The position numbers and the translations under genes are program-made. Shown piece after piece: positions 12,007-25,979 of a stretch of 64,000 bases of DNA. The stretch's first letter is position 1. Each line of letters starts with the position of its first letter. Source of the stretch: Cynocephalus volans (Eukaryota; Chordata; Mammalia; Dermoptera; Cynocephalidae); assembly GCF_027409185.1 (NCBI RefSeq), contig NC_084474.1, positions 28,768,382 to 28,832,381 on the forward strand. Direction: 5' to 3'. The notes beneath the pieces are model-generated. The model was not told the DNA's origin. It saw nothing but the letters and a program-made list of their open reading frames with translations, and made no database searches.

Positions 12007-14368
12007 TGCTATGGTTTGAATGTTGGTCCCCTCCAAAACTCATGTTGAAGTTGAATTGCCATTGTGACAGTATTGAGGTGGCACCTGTAAGAGGTGATTA
12101 GGCCATGAGGGCTCCACCCTCATGTGTGGGACTCATGCCATTACAAACGGGTGTCTGGCACTCTCTTGTTCTCTCTCTTGCACTCTCTCATTCCACCACT
12201 TGATGATATAGCAAGAAGGCCCTTGAAAAATGCCAGCACCTTGTAATTGGACTTCTCAGCCTCCAAAACCATGAGAAATAAATTTCTGGATGTTATAAAT
12301 TACCTAGTCTGTGGTATTCTGTTACAGCAGCACAAAACCAACTAAGAAAATTGGTACCACAGAAGTGGGATGGATGTTGCTATTACAAATACCTGAAAAT
12401 GGTGAAGTGTCTTTGGTACTGGGTAATGGGCAGAGGCTGGAAGAATTTGGAGGAACAGGCTAGAAAAAACCTAGATTGTCACAGATAGAGGGTTAAGAAC
12501 AATTCTGGTGAGGACTCAGAAGAAGAGGGGAGCTGTAAGAAAAGTCTGAAACTTCATAGAGGTTACTTAAGTGGTCTTGATCAGAATGCTTGTAGAAATA
12601 ACAATAAAGGCCATTCTGATGAATTGAGGGACAAGGTATTAGACACTGGAGGATGAGCCATTCTTGTTATAAAGTGGCAAAGAACTTGTCCATGCCTGAT
12701 GGTTTTGTGGAAGGCAAAACTCAAGAGTAATGAACTAGGTTACCTGACAGAAGAACTATCTAAGCAGCAAAACATTCAGGGTGCTATGCAGCTTCTTTTA
12801 ATTGCACATAATAAAATTCAAGAAGAGAGAAAAGATTTAAAGATGAAATTTGTAATCAAAAGGAAGCAGAATGTAGTGATTCAGAAAATTCCCACCCTGG
12901 CCATATAAAGAATAAAAAGGTTTGTTAGGGAAAGAAAGTCACCAAGGTGACGCCAAGTGACTTTTTGATAAGGAGGTTAGTGAGGACAGAAGGAAGCCAG
13001 ATGCTATTCATCAAGACAATGGGAGTATGACCTGAGAAGCATTTTGGAGATCTTTGAGTTTTTCCCTCCTATCACATCCCATCGTACGCTCAGAGTGCTA
13101 GAGCCTTGAAGGGAGAAAAGTTTAGAGGGAGAGACATGGGTACCCGTGGGACCTCAGCATTCAACCTTAGCATTTGCTACTCTGTGCCCTCTCAAGTGTC
13201 TGCTCCTCAAATAGCATAGCACCCCTCTGCCACCCTAGCTGTGGCTCAAGTTAGCTCAGGCATGGAATGGGCTGCCACTACAGAGGGCACAAGCAGTAAG
13301 CCTTGGTGGTGTCCACATGGTGCCAATTCTGCAGGCTTCCAGAAGGTAAAAGCACAACTTACTCTACCTAGATTTCAAAGAATGTCATGGACAGCCTTAG
13401 GCTTAGAATAGACTAGCTGCGAAGGTGGAGCTGCCACAGAAAGTCCCCTCTAGGACAATGCCTAGTGGAGTTGTGGGAGTGAGCCACCCCTGAGACCCTA
13501 GAACTATATTCACCAGCATGCAACACCAGCCTGGGAGAGCTGCAGGAACAAGAGACTCTAACACTTGAGAGTTGTGGCACGGGCTGAGCCTAGCAAAACT
13601 GTAGAGATGGGGATACCTGAGGCCCTGGGGGGCCCAACTCCTGCCCGCAGTGTGTCTGGAAGACAGGACATGTAGTCAAAGATTTAATGTTGTTCACTCT
13701 GTTGGGTTTTGGACTCACTTGAGAGTGGTTACTTTTTTCTTCTTGCCTATTTCTCCCTTTTAGAAGGGGAATGTTTATCCTATAACTGTTTTACCATTGT
13801 ATTTTGGAAACACGTGACTTGTTTTGGTTTCACAGGCTCACAGCTGGAGGGCAATTTGCCTTAGGATAAATTGTGCCTTGAGTCTTACCCATGTCTGATT
13901 TAGATGAGACTCTGGACTTAGGACTTTTGAGTTGATGCTGGAATGAGTTAAGCATTTTGGGGCTATTGGGATGGAATGAATGTATTTTGTATGTGAGAAG
14001 GACATGAGTTTTGGGGGCTTAGGGGTGAAATGCTATGGTTTGAATGTTGGTCCCTTCCAAAACTCATGTTGAAATTGAATTGCCATTGTGACAGTATTGA
14101 GGTGGAACCCTTAAGAAGTGATGAGGCCATGAGGGCTCCACCCTCATGACTGGGATTGGTGTCATTATAAAAGGATGAATACGGTATCCTTTTGCCCTCT
14201 CTCTTGCCCTCTCACCTTCCATCATGTGATAACATAACAAGAAGGCCCTTACCAGATGTTGGCACCTTGATATTGAACTTCCCAGCCTCCAGAACTCTGA
14301 GAAATAAATTTATATTCATTGTAAGTTTCTACTTTGTGGTATTCCACAGGACAAAATGGACTAAGACA
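12007..14368 (+). mobile_element. Complete MaLR retrotransposon with two LTRs
   Basis: The 5' LTR is 12007-12349 (TGCTATGGTTTGAATG...ACTAAGAAA) and the 3' LTR is 14031-14368 (TGCTATGGTTTGAATG...ACTAAGACA). Both carry the MaLR signatures ccaaaactcatgttgaa and ccatgagggctccaccctca. The internal region begins ttggtaccacagaagtggg, the usual MaLR primer-site region, and ends with a purine-rich tract (ggggcttaggggtgaaa) just before the 3' LTR. Flanking 5-bp sequences tcaac and tcatc match at 4 of 5. The internal 1.7 kb holds only decayed gag-like remnants (for example 12699-12908), so the element is dead. It is a non-autonomous relative of ERV-L. Confidence 0.88.
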
Positions 14369-14399
14369 TCATCCAAACATTTTTTTATGGCTATTGTAG

Positions 14400-14905
14400 T
14401 TGTCATGATTTTTAAGGGAAACAAAACCAATAGGATAAATACTGATACATAAAAAGAGATTTATTATGAGTGATTGGCTTATTAGATTATGGAGGCTGAG
14501 AAGTCTCAAGGTCTGTCATCTGCAATCTGGAGGCCCAGGAAAGCCGGTCAAATAGTTCCAGTCCAAACCTAAATGCCTAAGAACCAGGGAAGCTATGGCC
14601 CAAATCTGCAGGCCCAGGAATTGTAGGGCCAATATCTGATGGTGGGAGCAGATGGATAAATGGCCCAGCTCAAGCCAAGATCAAATTCACTCTTCTTCCA
14701 CCTTTTTGTTCCATTTGGGCCCTCAGTGGATTAGATGATGTTTATTCACATTGGTAAGGGTGATCTTCTTTACTTAGTCTATCAATTCAAATGCTAATCT
14801 ATTCTGGAATCCCCTCAGAGCCATTCTTAGAAATAATGTTTTAACAGCTACCTGGGCATTCCTTAGCCCAGTCAAGTTGACACATAAAATTAATCATTAA
14901 AGCTA
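14400..14905 (-). mobile_element. Old interspersed repeat, L1M 3' UTR-like
   Basis: The plus strand runs from aaacaaaaccaataggata through gattatggaggctgagaagt to cccagtcaagttgacacata, a pattern I recall from common mammalian repeats of L1M type read in reverse. The exact family is uncertain. Confidence 0.5.
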
Positions 14906-17689
14906 CCTTAAGCTATTCTTCATTCTTCTGATATATCTGTAAGGTGTTTGGCTCCAGCCACTTGAAACTGGATTTTAATGCAACTTCCAGAATCTGGAGT
15001 AAGTCCTTCCCATAATGTTATCCATTAGTTTAATAATCATTGGTGTGCTGGGCCTTTCTATACCAGCTTAATAGTAGATTGTTAAATTTGGGGGTATTTT
15101 GCAATTATCTATGTATCTCTGTCTCTCTCTTTTTCTTCTTGGAGTCGATTCCTGAGGTTATCAGAGCAGGAAGAAAGTTATTAGCTAGTTCATTTTTTTG
15201 GTTAAACATGGTGGTGGCCATGGACCTGTGCAGCTACTGAATTCAAGGAGTAAGGAGAGGGTCAGAAGAGAAAAGGAGAGAGCTCTGGGAGTGAAAGTGT
15301 GTGCAAGAGACTGTGAAAGCTATTCATTCATAGTGAGGTAAAGGAGTCTTCTTTAAAAAACACACACCCACACACACTCCAAACTTGCAAAGTATTCTCT
15401 AGAGGAAGTTCTGCTAGTAGGGAAGGAGGAGGTAATGGACCATGCAGTATCAAAGTCTATAATTAGAGTAATTACCACTACCTTTACCATGTGTGCCTCA
15501 GATAAGCTCCGCTTCATCACTTAAGAATTCTTACCTAAAAGTGAGAAAAATCCCTTAACTCAATAACTGGCTCACAGCTAAAATGGGAATCAAATGTTTA
15601 AAGAGAAACTATAGTAAATTCTTGAGAAAAAAAAAAGAAATAAACAAACAGCTATAAAACTAAATAATCTCACTTGCAAAAAAAGTGCTTGCTTTCTGGG
15701 GACTTTCAAATGTGATTCCCTTCCCCGTGGATTTCCAGAAAGAAAAAGAAGACTTTGTCTGGAATATGGCATTAACTAGTTCCTATCAAACCTCCTCAAA
15801 AGTGATCTATTTAACACTTTGCTTCTTGCAAACCATTGTGGATAGTTTTGTCTCCCAAGGACCAGATTGAGCCAATTTATCTCTGTTGTTTAGCTAAGAC
15901 CCACCTCCCAGGGAATGTTTCTGTTCTAACACTCGAGCCTTCCCCATCAGGTGAGGTAACTGATATCAAAAATGGCCTTCCCCTTTGAGGCTGCCCTCTA
16001 CTCCCAGGTAGTGTAATTTTGTAATCTTCCCCTATAACCTGTGGTAGAGATTGCTGGTTGGCTGCTAATGTCCCTTGGCCCATTCCTCCAAGTAACAGGT
16101 TTAGCTGAGCACATGGTTGAATGGAATAAGAACTGTATTTCCCAATCTTCCTTAAACATGGCAAGAAGAAGAATTGGTTTATTCACTACAGATTTTATCA
16201 GAGCCATATGAAGCCAATGTGCATTGTGAACCCTGGGAGTAGTGGGGGTAAAGTATGTAGCATTTCCCATATTTGACCATAGGTTTTTTTTTTTTCAAAT
16301 GAAGCATCCAGTAGGGTTAACATGAGACATCACTATTGCAGTGCTTCTCAGACTTTAACCAGCATATGAGTCACAAGGGGGATCTTGTTAAAATGCAAAT
16401 TCTGATTCCATGGCTCTAAGGTAGGGTCTAAGATTATGCATTTCTAACAAGCTCCCAGGGGATGCCCAAACTGCTGGTCTCCAGAATGCACTTTGAATAG
16501 TAAAGCTCTAGAATGTAGAGTCAATAAGAAATATTTGGTATCCCAGAGCAAGAGCAAATGACACCACTGAATCATCCTACCCACCTCAGGACAAACTGTG
16601 GCTGTTTAGAGGGGCAAAGGAATAAGGGGAAAGCCTGCATGAAGAGCAAGTTACAGAGTGACAGAAAGCAGGACTCAACAGCTCAGGTAGGGCATGTCTC
16701 ATTCAGCTGAACTCTAGGTGGTAGATTAGTCAGCAAAGGGAGGGTTAAACAGCCCCTCAATTGTGATGTGGACTAAGGTGGCTTCATTTTTGTATTTAAA
16801 ACCCAGGTAAGAGGAGAAGAAAGCAAAGCCCAGTATTGGTTCAGACTTAGTTATTATTTTCTCTCTCTACTCACAAACTCAAGTTCCATAGGTTAATTTT
16901 TAAAAACTCTTTAATTATTCAAAATGGGATATTAATGTTAGGAATTGAAGGAAAAAGTGTGGTCCAGGAAAAAAGGAGGTTAACCTGAGTCGTGTGAGGA
17001 GTAACACTACGAAAGGTAATCAGCCGTTTAAAGCCTTCATAAACCCCCCTGTCTCACAGAGACCCACCTTCCAGATCAGGCCCTGTCCTAGTCTGGGAAC
17101 TTACTTTTGGCACCTGTGTTTCTCTAGCAGCTGCAGTTCTCTGCTGGCTGCCCTGACCCAGCAGTGCCTTCTTTCCCGATTCCTCGACAACTGTGTTTTT
17201 GTAACCTTTGTACGTCACACAATTCATAAGTGTAGAGCTGGGATTAGACTAATGGAGGCGTGGTAAGACTCTCCCACAATATTTCTACCAGTGATTTACT
17301 TCTACCAGTTATAGCTTGACATATTTTGATAGCTTATTTAAAACAAAAAGATTAATAACATGACTTCCTCATAGATCAAAAATCTTTATCAGAATAATGC
17401 AGCAATTTCACCTAATTTTATATTTTTCTCTTGTGTTCTGTGGGTTAAATTCATTTTGTCAGTCCCGGTGTTTACATTTTTCTATTTATTTGCTGATCTT
17501 TCTATAATAGTAGTTTAGATTATTCTCTAGTAATTAAATTTCTCAATCCACACGGAGACTATTTTGTCTTTTACTGAAGTTTAGGTTTGTTGTCAGAACT
17601 CATAGATCTTATTTGTGTAGTCTTGTTTATGTTTTTGAATTTTTATGGGCCTTGATGCTTTTCTTTGTTTAACACTCTTTAGCTTTTCC
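14906..17689. other. Intergenic with one hAT-type element
   Basis: A short hAT-Charlie-like element lies at about 16338-16515 (cagtgcttctcagacttt ... aacaagctcccaggggatg). No coding region supported elsewhere. Confidence 0.55.
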
Positions 17690-18146
17690 TTTTTTTTTTT
17701 TTTTTTTTACAGTTCAATGAGTTTGTTTTTTTTTTAATTTCCTATTATACATACATGTGGGGTACAATGTTGATTTTCAATAATTGTATAGAATGTGTGG
17801 TAGTTAGATCAGTATAGTTAGCTTATTCATCATTACAATACACAATCATTCTTTGTGTCCATTGACCAATTCCTCATCAGCCCCCCTCCCCTCCCCTTTT
17901 CCACCTCTAGTTTTCTAAAAGTTCAGTGTATGACTGTGATTGTTGTTTCTTTCTGTCTGTCTGCCTCTCTTTATTGTTCATTTGTTTATTTTTAGATGCA
18001 GCTCCCAGTTATGAGTGAGAACATGTGGTATTTCTCTTTCTGTACCTGGGTTGTTTCACTTAGAATAATTTTCTCCAGGCTCATCCATGTTGTTGCAAAT
18101 GGTAGAGTTTCATTCTTTTTTATGGATGAGTAGTATTCCTTGTGTA
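17690..18146 (-). mobile_element. 5'-truncated L1 3' end
   Basis: A plus-strand T-run at 17690-17709 is the L1 poly-A tail. It is followed by reverse-complement L1 3' UTR and end-of-ORF2 sequence, including ctcccagttatgagtgagaa and catccatgttgttgcaaatg. The element is about 0.45 kb, truncated at 18146. Imperfect flanks (tagcttttcc and tagcctttct) may be the target duplication. Confidence 0.85.
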
Positions 18147-21142
18147 GCCTTTCTTATACTGTTTCGTTTCTTTTCTTTCTTTTTTTGTGTGTGTGTGTGT
18201 GTATTGCTAGGTGTTTATTCCACTTAAATCATATTTTTGGTTTCCTAACAATTTTTAAAAGAAATTATCTATTCTATATTTCTTTAGTTTCAAATATCAG
18301 CTAAGAAATAGTATCTTTAACTTTGGTTTGAATATAATTGACTGTTTGCTAGCAAAAATGAGTGATTTAATATGTTTACCATCCCCTGCTCACCACCTGT
18401 AACTGTGAAATGCAAACAGTTTGATTTTTTAAATAATTGTCAGTGATCAATACTGAAAATATAATCCATAGGTACAAAGCAGCTGGGTCGGTCTTTGAAG
18501 CAGTGAATATTTATGACTGGGTTGTTCATTTTCCCATAAACATCTGCCCGTGTGTCCTGTGTCATAACACATTCATGCTGCTGGGTTGCTGATTTCTTAT
18601 AACATTAACTGATCAGCAAGTATTCATAGGTGTCTCTCATTCTAAAATTTTCATTCAGGCAAGGTCAGTTAAAAATAAATTTAATAATGTCATGCAACGA
18701 CTGCATAGTGCCCCGTAGGACTATAGGAAGCATTCATTTCTCCATGTTTCAGCCTGTGTTTAACTGCTCTTGTCTTATCTAGTGGGATTGTTGCATATGT
18801 CAAACGGTGCTCTGAGTTATGATGAAAAATGAAACAAAAGGTGCTTTTTTCCCCTCCATTACCTTATGTCCTGAAATAGCCAAAATAAATACACATGGCA
18901 CCAGAAGAACAGAGAGTTTGCCTTTTTCTAACTTGTTTTGAAAGTGCGGTGCAGACAGGCTTAATCCGGCTGGGAATTCGGTGGTCACAAATGTTATTAG
19001 TGGTACGGAATTGGGACCCCTTTCTAGAGCTGAGTTTTCAGAATATTTTACACATCAGATTAAGTAGGAAGTATGTTTTGTTTGTGTTGCCTTAAATCTC
19101 CTTTGAAGGTTATGATTGCTGCTTAGTAACTAAGTGTGTATTTCTTTTTATCAGTGATACATTTGTTGTTTAATGTGAAAACATTTGATATTTCTGATCT
19201 TAATCAAAATTTTTAAATTACACACATAAAAGTCTGTATATTAGCCCAGCTCAAGTGTATAGTCCTAGTTTGATATTTGATCATCTGATTTGTGTAACTA
19301 ACATTGTAGATATTTTTCATTTGAAATTTATTGTTTAAATCAGATATTTACATTAAAAAAGTTAACTTTAGTAGGAATTCTGAGTACATTCACTTGTAAA
19401 TAGTTCCTAGAATGTTATTTTGGGGGATGTGAAAATATATGTATAGATCTTTGTGAGAATAAATTCTACACCTAATTACTGTTTTCTGATACTTTATGTA
19501 TATATATATACACATATAGTATTTTCCTATGATAATAATTTCCCAAAATATTTATTTAAAAGCAACTAGTGACAATAAATGAAAACATTTAAAAATCGTA
19601 CTTATTTTTGCAGTTGCATTCTAAATGGTTTAATCCTGAGTTTTTCCCCACCGGCCTTTCCAAGCATGTAAGGACCCAAATCTTAGCTAGCATTTTAACC
19701 AAGCAGCAAATCTGTGCCAAACCTGAAAGGCCTACCTCACCTTTTGGCTCCATTAGCATTGTTTTCAAATTAAACAACCTTAAAAATTAAAAATAAAACA
19801 GAATGACTACTCTAAGCAACTCAGCACTTCTGGCCTTGTTTTACTCTGTTTTTAAAGTGTGTTATAGTCATTGTGTAATGATCTTGGAGAAAACTCAAAG
19901 CAGCAGTCCAGCTTTTCATAGACACTTTCCTCCATGAATCTCCTCCACATGCAAAGATCAGTGAAGCCCTCGTGGTATTATCCTTAATAACAAAGAGATC
20001 ACCACATTTAACGATTCTTATTAGAAATGCTAGGACTTAAAACAGCAATATCAAGCATATCTTAAAAGATTTTAGTAGAATTTAGCTTTTTCTCTCATTG
20101 ACTTTTCTTTATAGTTAAAAAATTATCAAAACCACTTTAAAAACAAAATTTTGAAAAATTAGACATGTCATAAAGGAAATATACATCATATTATGAAATT
20201 AACATGTTCCATGTTTCGAAGATTTGATAAAGTTCTGTGGACTGTCATTCACCAGTTGATGGAAACTTTCAAAATCTCTCATCTTCTGGTTGGTCATTTA
20301 CTGACAATGCCATTTACTGGCTTGGGTTGAATCCATTTCAAGCATAGCAGTTACAGGATGGTAAAATGTGTGGTCAGATCTTGCACACTGAGTGTTAAGT
20401 CTATAGTGATTCGGAGGAGAGAAGGGCCATTCTGTTCTCTTACAAACAGAAGGAAGGGCAGAGATAACCACTACTAGACTGTGATGCTGTAGCTGCTGAT
20501 TTTAAAGGCAGAACTGGGATTCTACTCTTGTGAGTATAGAAACAATTTGGTTTAATGCATTTTCCTTCTTATTTAAATTTCAATCTATGAATAAATAACT
20601 TTTGGCACATTTATAATTGGGAAAGTTTTCAAACTGATACAGGAATGTGATAAGTAATACATATTTACAGTTCAGTATTACAGCACTCCAGGAGTTTTCT
20701 GCCTTATGCACCACGCTCAGCATTTGAAAGGCAACCATCTGGGTCATCAAGCTGCCTGCTGACCAAATGCTACTGCTGGAGTGAAAGAGACTTTGAGTCT
20801 CTAGTTGAAGACTGCAGTTTGGCTTATTGGTTTCATTCCTTCTCAGGACCTACCCTGTTTCTCAAGGACCGGGAGCACCGTCTAGCATCCCAGAAATCTT
20901 GGTACTTGCATGTTTACCTGGTTGAAAGATGTTGTGTCTGACTATGGTGCCCTGAAGGTAAAGATATGTGCAGTCTTCAGCCCCTGCTCTTGTCTTATTT
21001 CCACAACAATTTCTTTAGACAGCTTTGGCTCCTTTAGAATCAATAATCTGTGTCTGTAAGACTTATGGATCTTGACTGATTTGCCGAGTTTTTGCTGTTA
21101 CTGAGTTTCCTGTAGACAGGAAAATGATTGCTTTTGATGAGC
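18147..21142. other. Intergenic, no gene seen
   Basis: AT-rich DNA with a (TG)n run at about 18187-18203 and short TA runs near 19500. No coding, RNA or clear repeat assignment. Confidence 0.55.
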
Positions 21143-21567
21143 TGTATTAGTCCGTTTGTGTTGCTTATAACAGAGTACATGGAACTGGGTGATTTGTAAA
21201 AAAAAACAAAAACAAAAACAAAATTTATTGCTTACAGTTTCTGGGGCTGGGAAGTCTGAAGTTCATCTGGTGGTGATGACAGTGACCCAGTGTTCTCACA
21301 TTGCAAGATGGTAGAAACAGAGAGACAGAAAGACAAGACTCTCCTCTTCTTTTAAAGCCCTCAGAACCGCACCCCTGACCACCTTTTTTAATCTATTCAC
21401 TACTACTTGGTCCTACAACCCAGTCACCTCTTAGCTCCACCTTTCAATTAACATAATAGGATTTCCCACCCTCTTTACATTCACAGTGGGGGTTAAGTTT
21501 CTAATACATAAAACTTGGGGTACACAACTCAAGCTTCGGAGCGGGGGGACCGTAATTCAATCCACTA
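21143..21567 (-). mobile_element. Solo MaLR-type LTR, diverged
   Basis: It starts TGTATTAGTCCGTTTGTG and runs through aactgggtgatttgtaa and ctggggctgggaagtctgaa to a decayed end (cgtaattcaatccacta). An A-rich expansion (aaaaaacaaaaacaaaaac) lies inside. It resembles the LTR at 24306-24720 closely enough to be the same subfamily. Confidence 0.75.
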
Positions 21568-24305
21568 AATGAGCCATTTAATTTTTTCCCCACATTTTCC
21601 TCTTTTGTGAAAGCTCTTAAGTGGGGACTTAAACTGAGGATCCTGCTTTGACCCAGGACCATGCCTGCTGCAGTTCTTGATGAGAAATTTGAGTTTTAGT
21701 AGCAACTGTTTGTGCAGGGCTGCAGCATAGTTAGATGTTTTTCAAACAGATTCCTGAATGTTGGTATTGCTTCAAAATTAGATTCTTGCAAGCTTGCTTA
21801 GAAGGTGTAAGTGAGCCTTCCTTTCAAGTTTGCTGGTACTGACATACTGCTGACACTTTTTCAGATCATGAGCCATAATTACCATTCTCTTTCTCCTCTT
21901 CTTCATCAAATTTTAAAAACAACTGAAGTTACCACCGAAAACTTTTTCTTTTGAGAGTTTTCTTCCTCAACACTCATATTTTTTAGATTTGGCTCTGGAG
22001 AGAGGGTTATGTCTCCTTTAACCTGATAAGCACTTCTGATTCACATAAAACTACCATTTTATATACCTTGTTGTTCTGTGTATCTATTTATTGGTAACCT
22101 AAATATTATTCTGCTGCAATTGAAATTGAAGTCTCTTTAAATTAGTACCACCATCTGCCTTTGGACTACAGGTGCCCGATAAATCTCAATAGGTGGATGA
22201 GCAGAACTATATGTAGCTGTCACTGTAGGTTTCCCTGAGATAATGGATCCTCCTGCACAAAATGGACATCTCCCTCAATGAGGTCTTCTGGTTCTAGCTC
22301 GGTATCAACCACATCCCTAGAGAGCGCTGGTTTTCTCAGAGGTTGCACTGTTGACCTCAGTAGGGTCACAGCTCAGGATCATAAGTCCCCTTTGGTCTCC
22401 TAGGAAACTGTGGAAATGTTAGAATCTTTTTCTTTTTTTGGTGGGGGAGGGGACTGGAGCTGGAAATTGCAAGGCCTGGCCTGCAGCTTCCTGTCTTTTC
22501 TCCTCTCCCTGCTGACACTGCTGTTGCTCGAAGGCATGAAGCTATTAAAGATGTTAATGTTAGTAGACTTCAGACTAGAGGGTTCAGTTGTAACAGAGTG
22601 AAGTTTAACCCACCATGAAGCCACACAGTGAACTGAACCAGGATGTTTCCTAGAATCTGAGACAACTCCTCTTGTCATTTGGCACTAATTCTGCTTGTTA
22701 GACACCATTTCCATAAAGTCAGCAGGAAGTTTTTCAGTTCCCAGTTCTTGTAGTCTCACTTTAATGGCACTCCTTATCTTGCAGCTGTGTTTGGCAACAG
22801 GGTAGTCACCTGGGTCACCTGGGTTCTGGGGCCCCGAGTCCCAGACCCTGGGCCAGCATGAGCTACAGGTGCTGGCTGAGATTTTTAGAGTTAAACGTAT
22901 CTTAGATGTACTTTGACAGGCTAAAAAAATTGCTTCTTACCATGGCCAATGATTAATTGTTTTGAAAGGATGCAGCTAACTTCCAAAGTGCTTTTATAAT
23001 CTCATCACCCTTTAAAAATCAGCATTTAAAAGAAATTTGTGGCCTAAACACATTTAACAGATAGAAAGAGAACCAGGGGAGTTCTTAGAATTACTAATAT
23101 TTATATCTAGATCTCAAGTGATACGTTTTATTTTCACCATCTTCTTATAAATCACCAGCACTTGAAATTAGATATCTGACTAGGAAAAGGACTATCTATG
23201 TGTGCAGTGTCTATTTTAGTCCTATTAAAAGAGGCAATCTGCTTGTTTGAGTTTTCACAACTTACAAAACTTCACTCATGGTTTGGTAAGATAGTGAGGT
23301 CATAACAAGTGCACAAATTAAATTATGTTTGAGAAATTTGGGAACCAAGCTGGGAAAAAAATTCTGAAATACAATATGATGGCTGAATTTTTAAGATTTC
23401 ATGTAGTTCTTACTTTTCTCAGCCTGAATAAAAAGAGAAAAAATGCTTTAAATAAATGATTGTTCTTCCAGATCTTTACAAACTATTTACTCTTCCATAT
23501 TGGCTAGTATTTACTGAGTGCAGACTGTGTGCCAAGTCACTATTCCTAGCATTTTACCTGCATTAACTTATTTAATGTTTAGCACAATTCTATGATGTGT
23601 GCGCTCTTATTATCCCCATTTGAGAGTGAGTTTAAGTATGTTGTCTAAAGTCACACAGCTAAAGAGTGGTTACACTTCCTATGACTCAGGTATCCTGGCC
23701 TCAGCACCTGGATGCTTGCTTTATGTCTGTAGTGTCCCGTGTCTCCTAACCTTCAAAGGCACTTACCTAGGAATGTTACATTGCAAATATCCACTCAATA
23801 ACCTTTTAAGTATAAAGTTGCTGAGGAAAGAATGCTCTTTTCCCTAATTTGTATTTAAGAAACGGTACAGCTTCATGATAAGAACACAAAATCCAGAAGC
23901 AGACTGCCTAAGTTCACATTTCAACAATATGATTTGAAGAAACTACTCAACATGGAAATATCATGATTTCTTTCATAAAACGAGGGTGATAGTAATCATA
24001 GCACCTACCATATATAGGTCTTGAAAATCAAATGAGTTAATACATAGCACTTGGAGCAGTGTCTGATACATTGTAAACTTTATAAGCCTTTCTCTTGTCA
24101 TCATTATTTAATCTGCTCACATCAAAATGTCTAAAATGGTTAGAAAATGCTCAAGGATGATAATTTACTCTGACTTGCAGAGTAAGAGGTGCTCCCTTGA
24201 TGTTTGGTGATTTGAGCCTAAGGCAAAAATAAAGATTAAAAAAAGTTCCAAAATATTTATTTTAATCAAAGTTTTCTCCAAATGTGAGGTTTTTATTGTG
24301 TACAC
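21568..24305. other. Intergenic with MIR elements
   Basis: MIR-like sequence lies at about 23495-23690 in reverse orientation (tattatccccatttgag, gtcacacagctaaagagtgg) and at about 23865-24095 in forward orientation. No gene seen. Confidence 0.55.
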
Positions 24306-24720
24306 TGTGTTAGTCTGTTTCTGTTGTTTATAACAAAATACATAGAGCTGAGTAATTTGTAAGAAAACAAAATTTATAGTTTATAGTTTCAGAGGCTGAG
24401 AAGTCCAAAGTCCAGGAAACACATCTAGTGAGTCTTCTTTGGTGGTGACTATATAGCAATGCACGGGTCTCACATGGCAAGAAATGGCAGAGCAGAGAGA
24501 GAGAGAGACTAACCTCTCATGTGCTCTACTTTTAAAGGTCTCAGAACCATGCCCATGACCACCATTATTTATCCCTTCACTACAGCATGTTCCTACAATT
24601 TAATCACCTCTTCAAGTCCCCACTTTTCAATTACCTTAATAGGATTTCCCACCCTCAACAGTTACAGTGGAATTTAAGCTTCAGTGATGTTGGGGGCAGG
24701 GTGGGGGCATCCAATCTACA
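24306..24720 (-). mobile_element. Solo MaLR-type LTR, diverged
   Basis: It starts TGTGTTAGTCTGTTTCTG with gagctgagtaatttgtaa and tttcagaggctgagaagtcc, ending near ccaatctaca. It shares subfamily-specific blocks (aataggatttcccaccct) with the LTR at 21143-21567. Confidence 0.75.
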
Positions 24721-25979
24721 GATACACCTATTCCAGGATTTGTTTGGCTAATGGAATCCACGAGTACTTGAGAGCTTCAGCATCTATCAGGCTGCCACTT
24801 AATGAATTTCCAAGGAGATTCTATGAGTAATTGGTACAATATGAAAATTCCTTTCTATCTCCTGTTAGCTCAGGTAAGTCAGTTTTCTTAAACACACTGA
24901 AATAACATTTATTGAGCTAGATACTCTGTGTGCATATTGTCCAATCTTATCAACACCATAAGGAATGTATGCTGTTATCACCATTTTAGAGATGAGGAGA
25001 CATATCCAGAGTCACTCAACCAATAGAAATCAGAGTCAGTATTATTGCGAAGCACAAACTCTTTCTATTGCCCATGCTAACCATAGTTAAAAATTGTAAA
25101 AAAAACAGTAACAGCAACCCAGATTGAAGTGGGGAGTGGGGAGACAGAAAAGTGGTGTTTTAATGATTCTTCCACCCCTTAGAGGCAAGTCATTCAACTT
25201 TTCTAGGACACAGTACCAATAGAACAAGACACTAAGCTACTTTTTTGAAGCAGACTGATCCAATTTTCTTGCAGTCTCTTTCAGGCCTGTAATATTATTT
25301 TCACTGATTTTCATTATCTAATTTAAGTATATACGTATTTATTGAGCATCTATTATGAGTATGTGCAAGGTACTGTGCCAGGAGCTATACAAGATGGAAA
25401 AAAAAAAAAAAAAAGGAAACAGGGTGTATTTCTTCACAACACTTGGAAATATCAGTGATGATAGTGAGTCGTGAACTTCAGGGAGTCTACCCACTAGCTG
25501 GCAGAGGGGTGTGGTAAGTCATGGTCATCATAGCAGGCAGAAGCACCAGAGGAGAAAGGCAATGTATACCAGTGCCCAGGAGGCAGGGAGGGCAATCAGT
25601 TGGGAACATTAGGGGGTGACTTCAAGGTGAAGGTGCCATTTAAACTGAGCTTTAAAAGAGTTGCCGAGAGGACATTCTGGGTGGAAAAGAATGTAGTTAG
25701 AGGTAGGGAGATGGGAAATCATGAAGATTTTTGATGAAACAGGGGTCTTCTGATTTGTTAAAGTGCAGAATACTGGAAGATAGAGCTAAATTAGGTTGAA
25801 GAGCCAGGTTAAAAAAGAATGGGTTACTTATAAAGAAAAAAGAAATCTTTAAAGATTTTAGCCTGGATGTGAAGACTTAGAGCTCTACTTTAGGAAGATT
25901 AACACAACATAGTATGTCAGTTTCAACTCTAGGAACCCAAGAGAACACTGGTACTATTGATGGAAAACAGGAAATCAGT

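Noticed and set aside
21143..24720. The two related minus-strand LTRs as ends of one provirus
   Set aside because: The 2.7 kb between them contains MIR elements, which are older than MaLR LTRs of this type, and lacks a primer site next to the right LTR. They are better read as separate solo LTRs.
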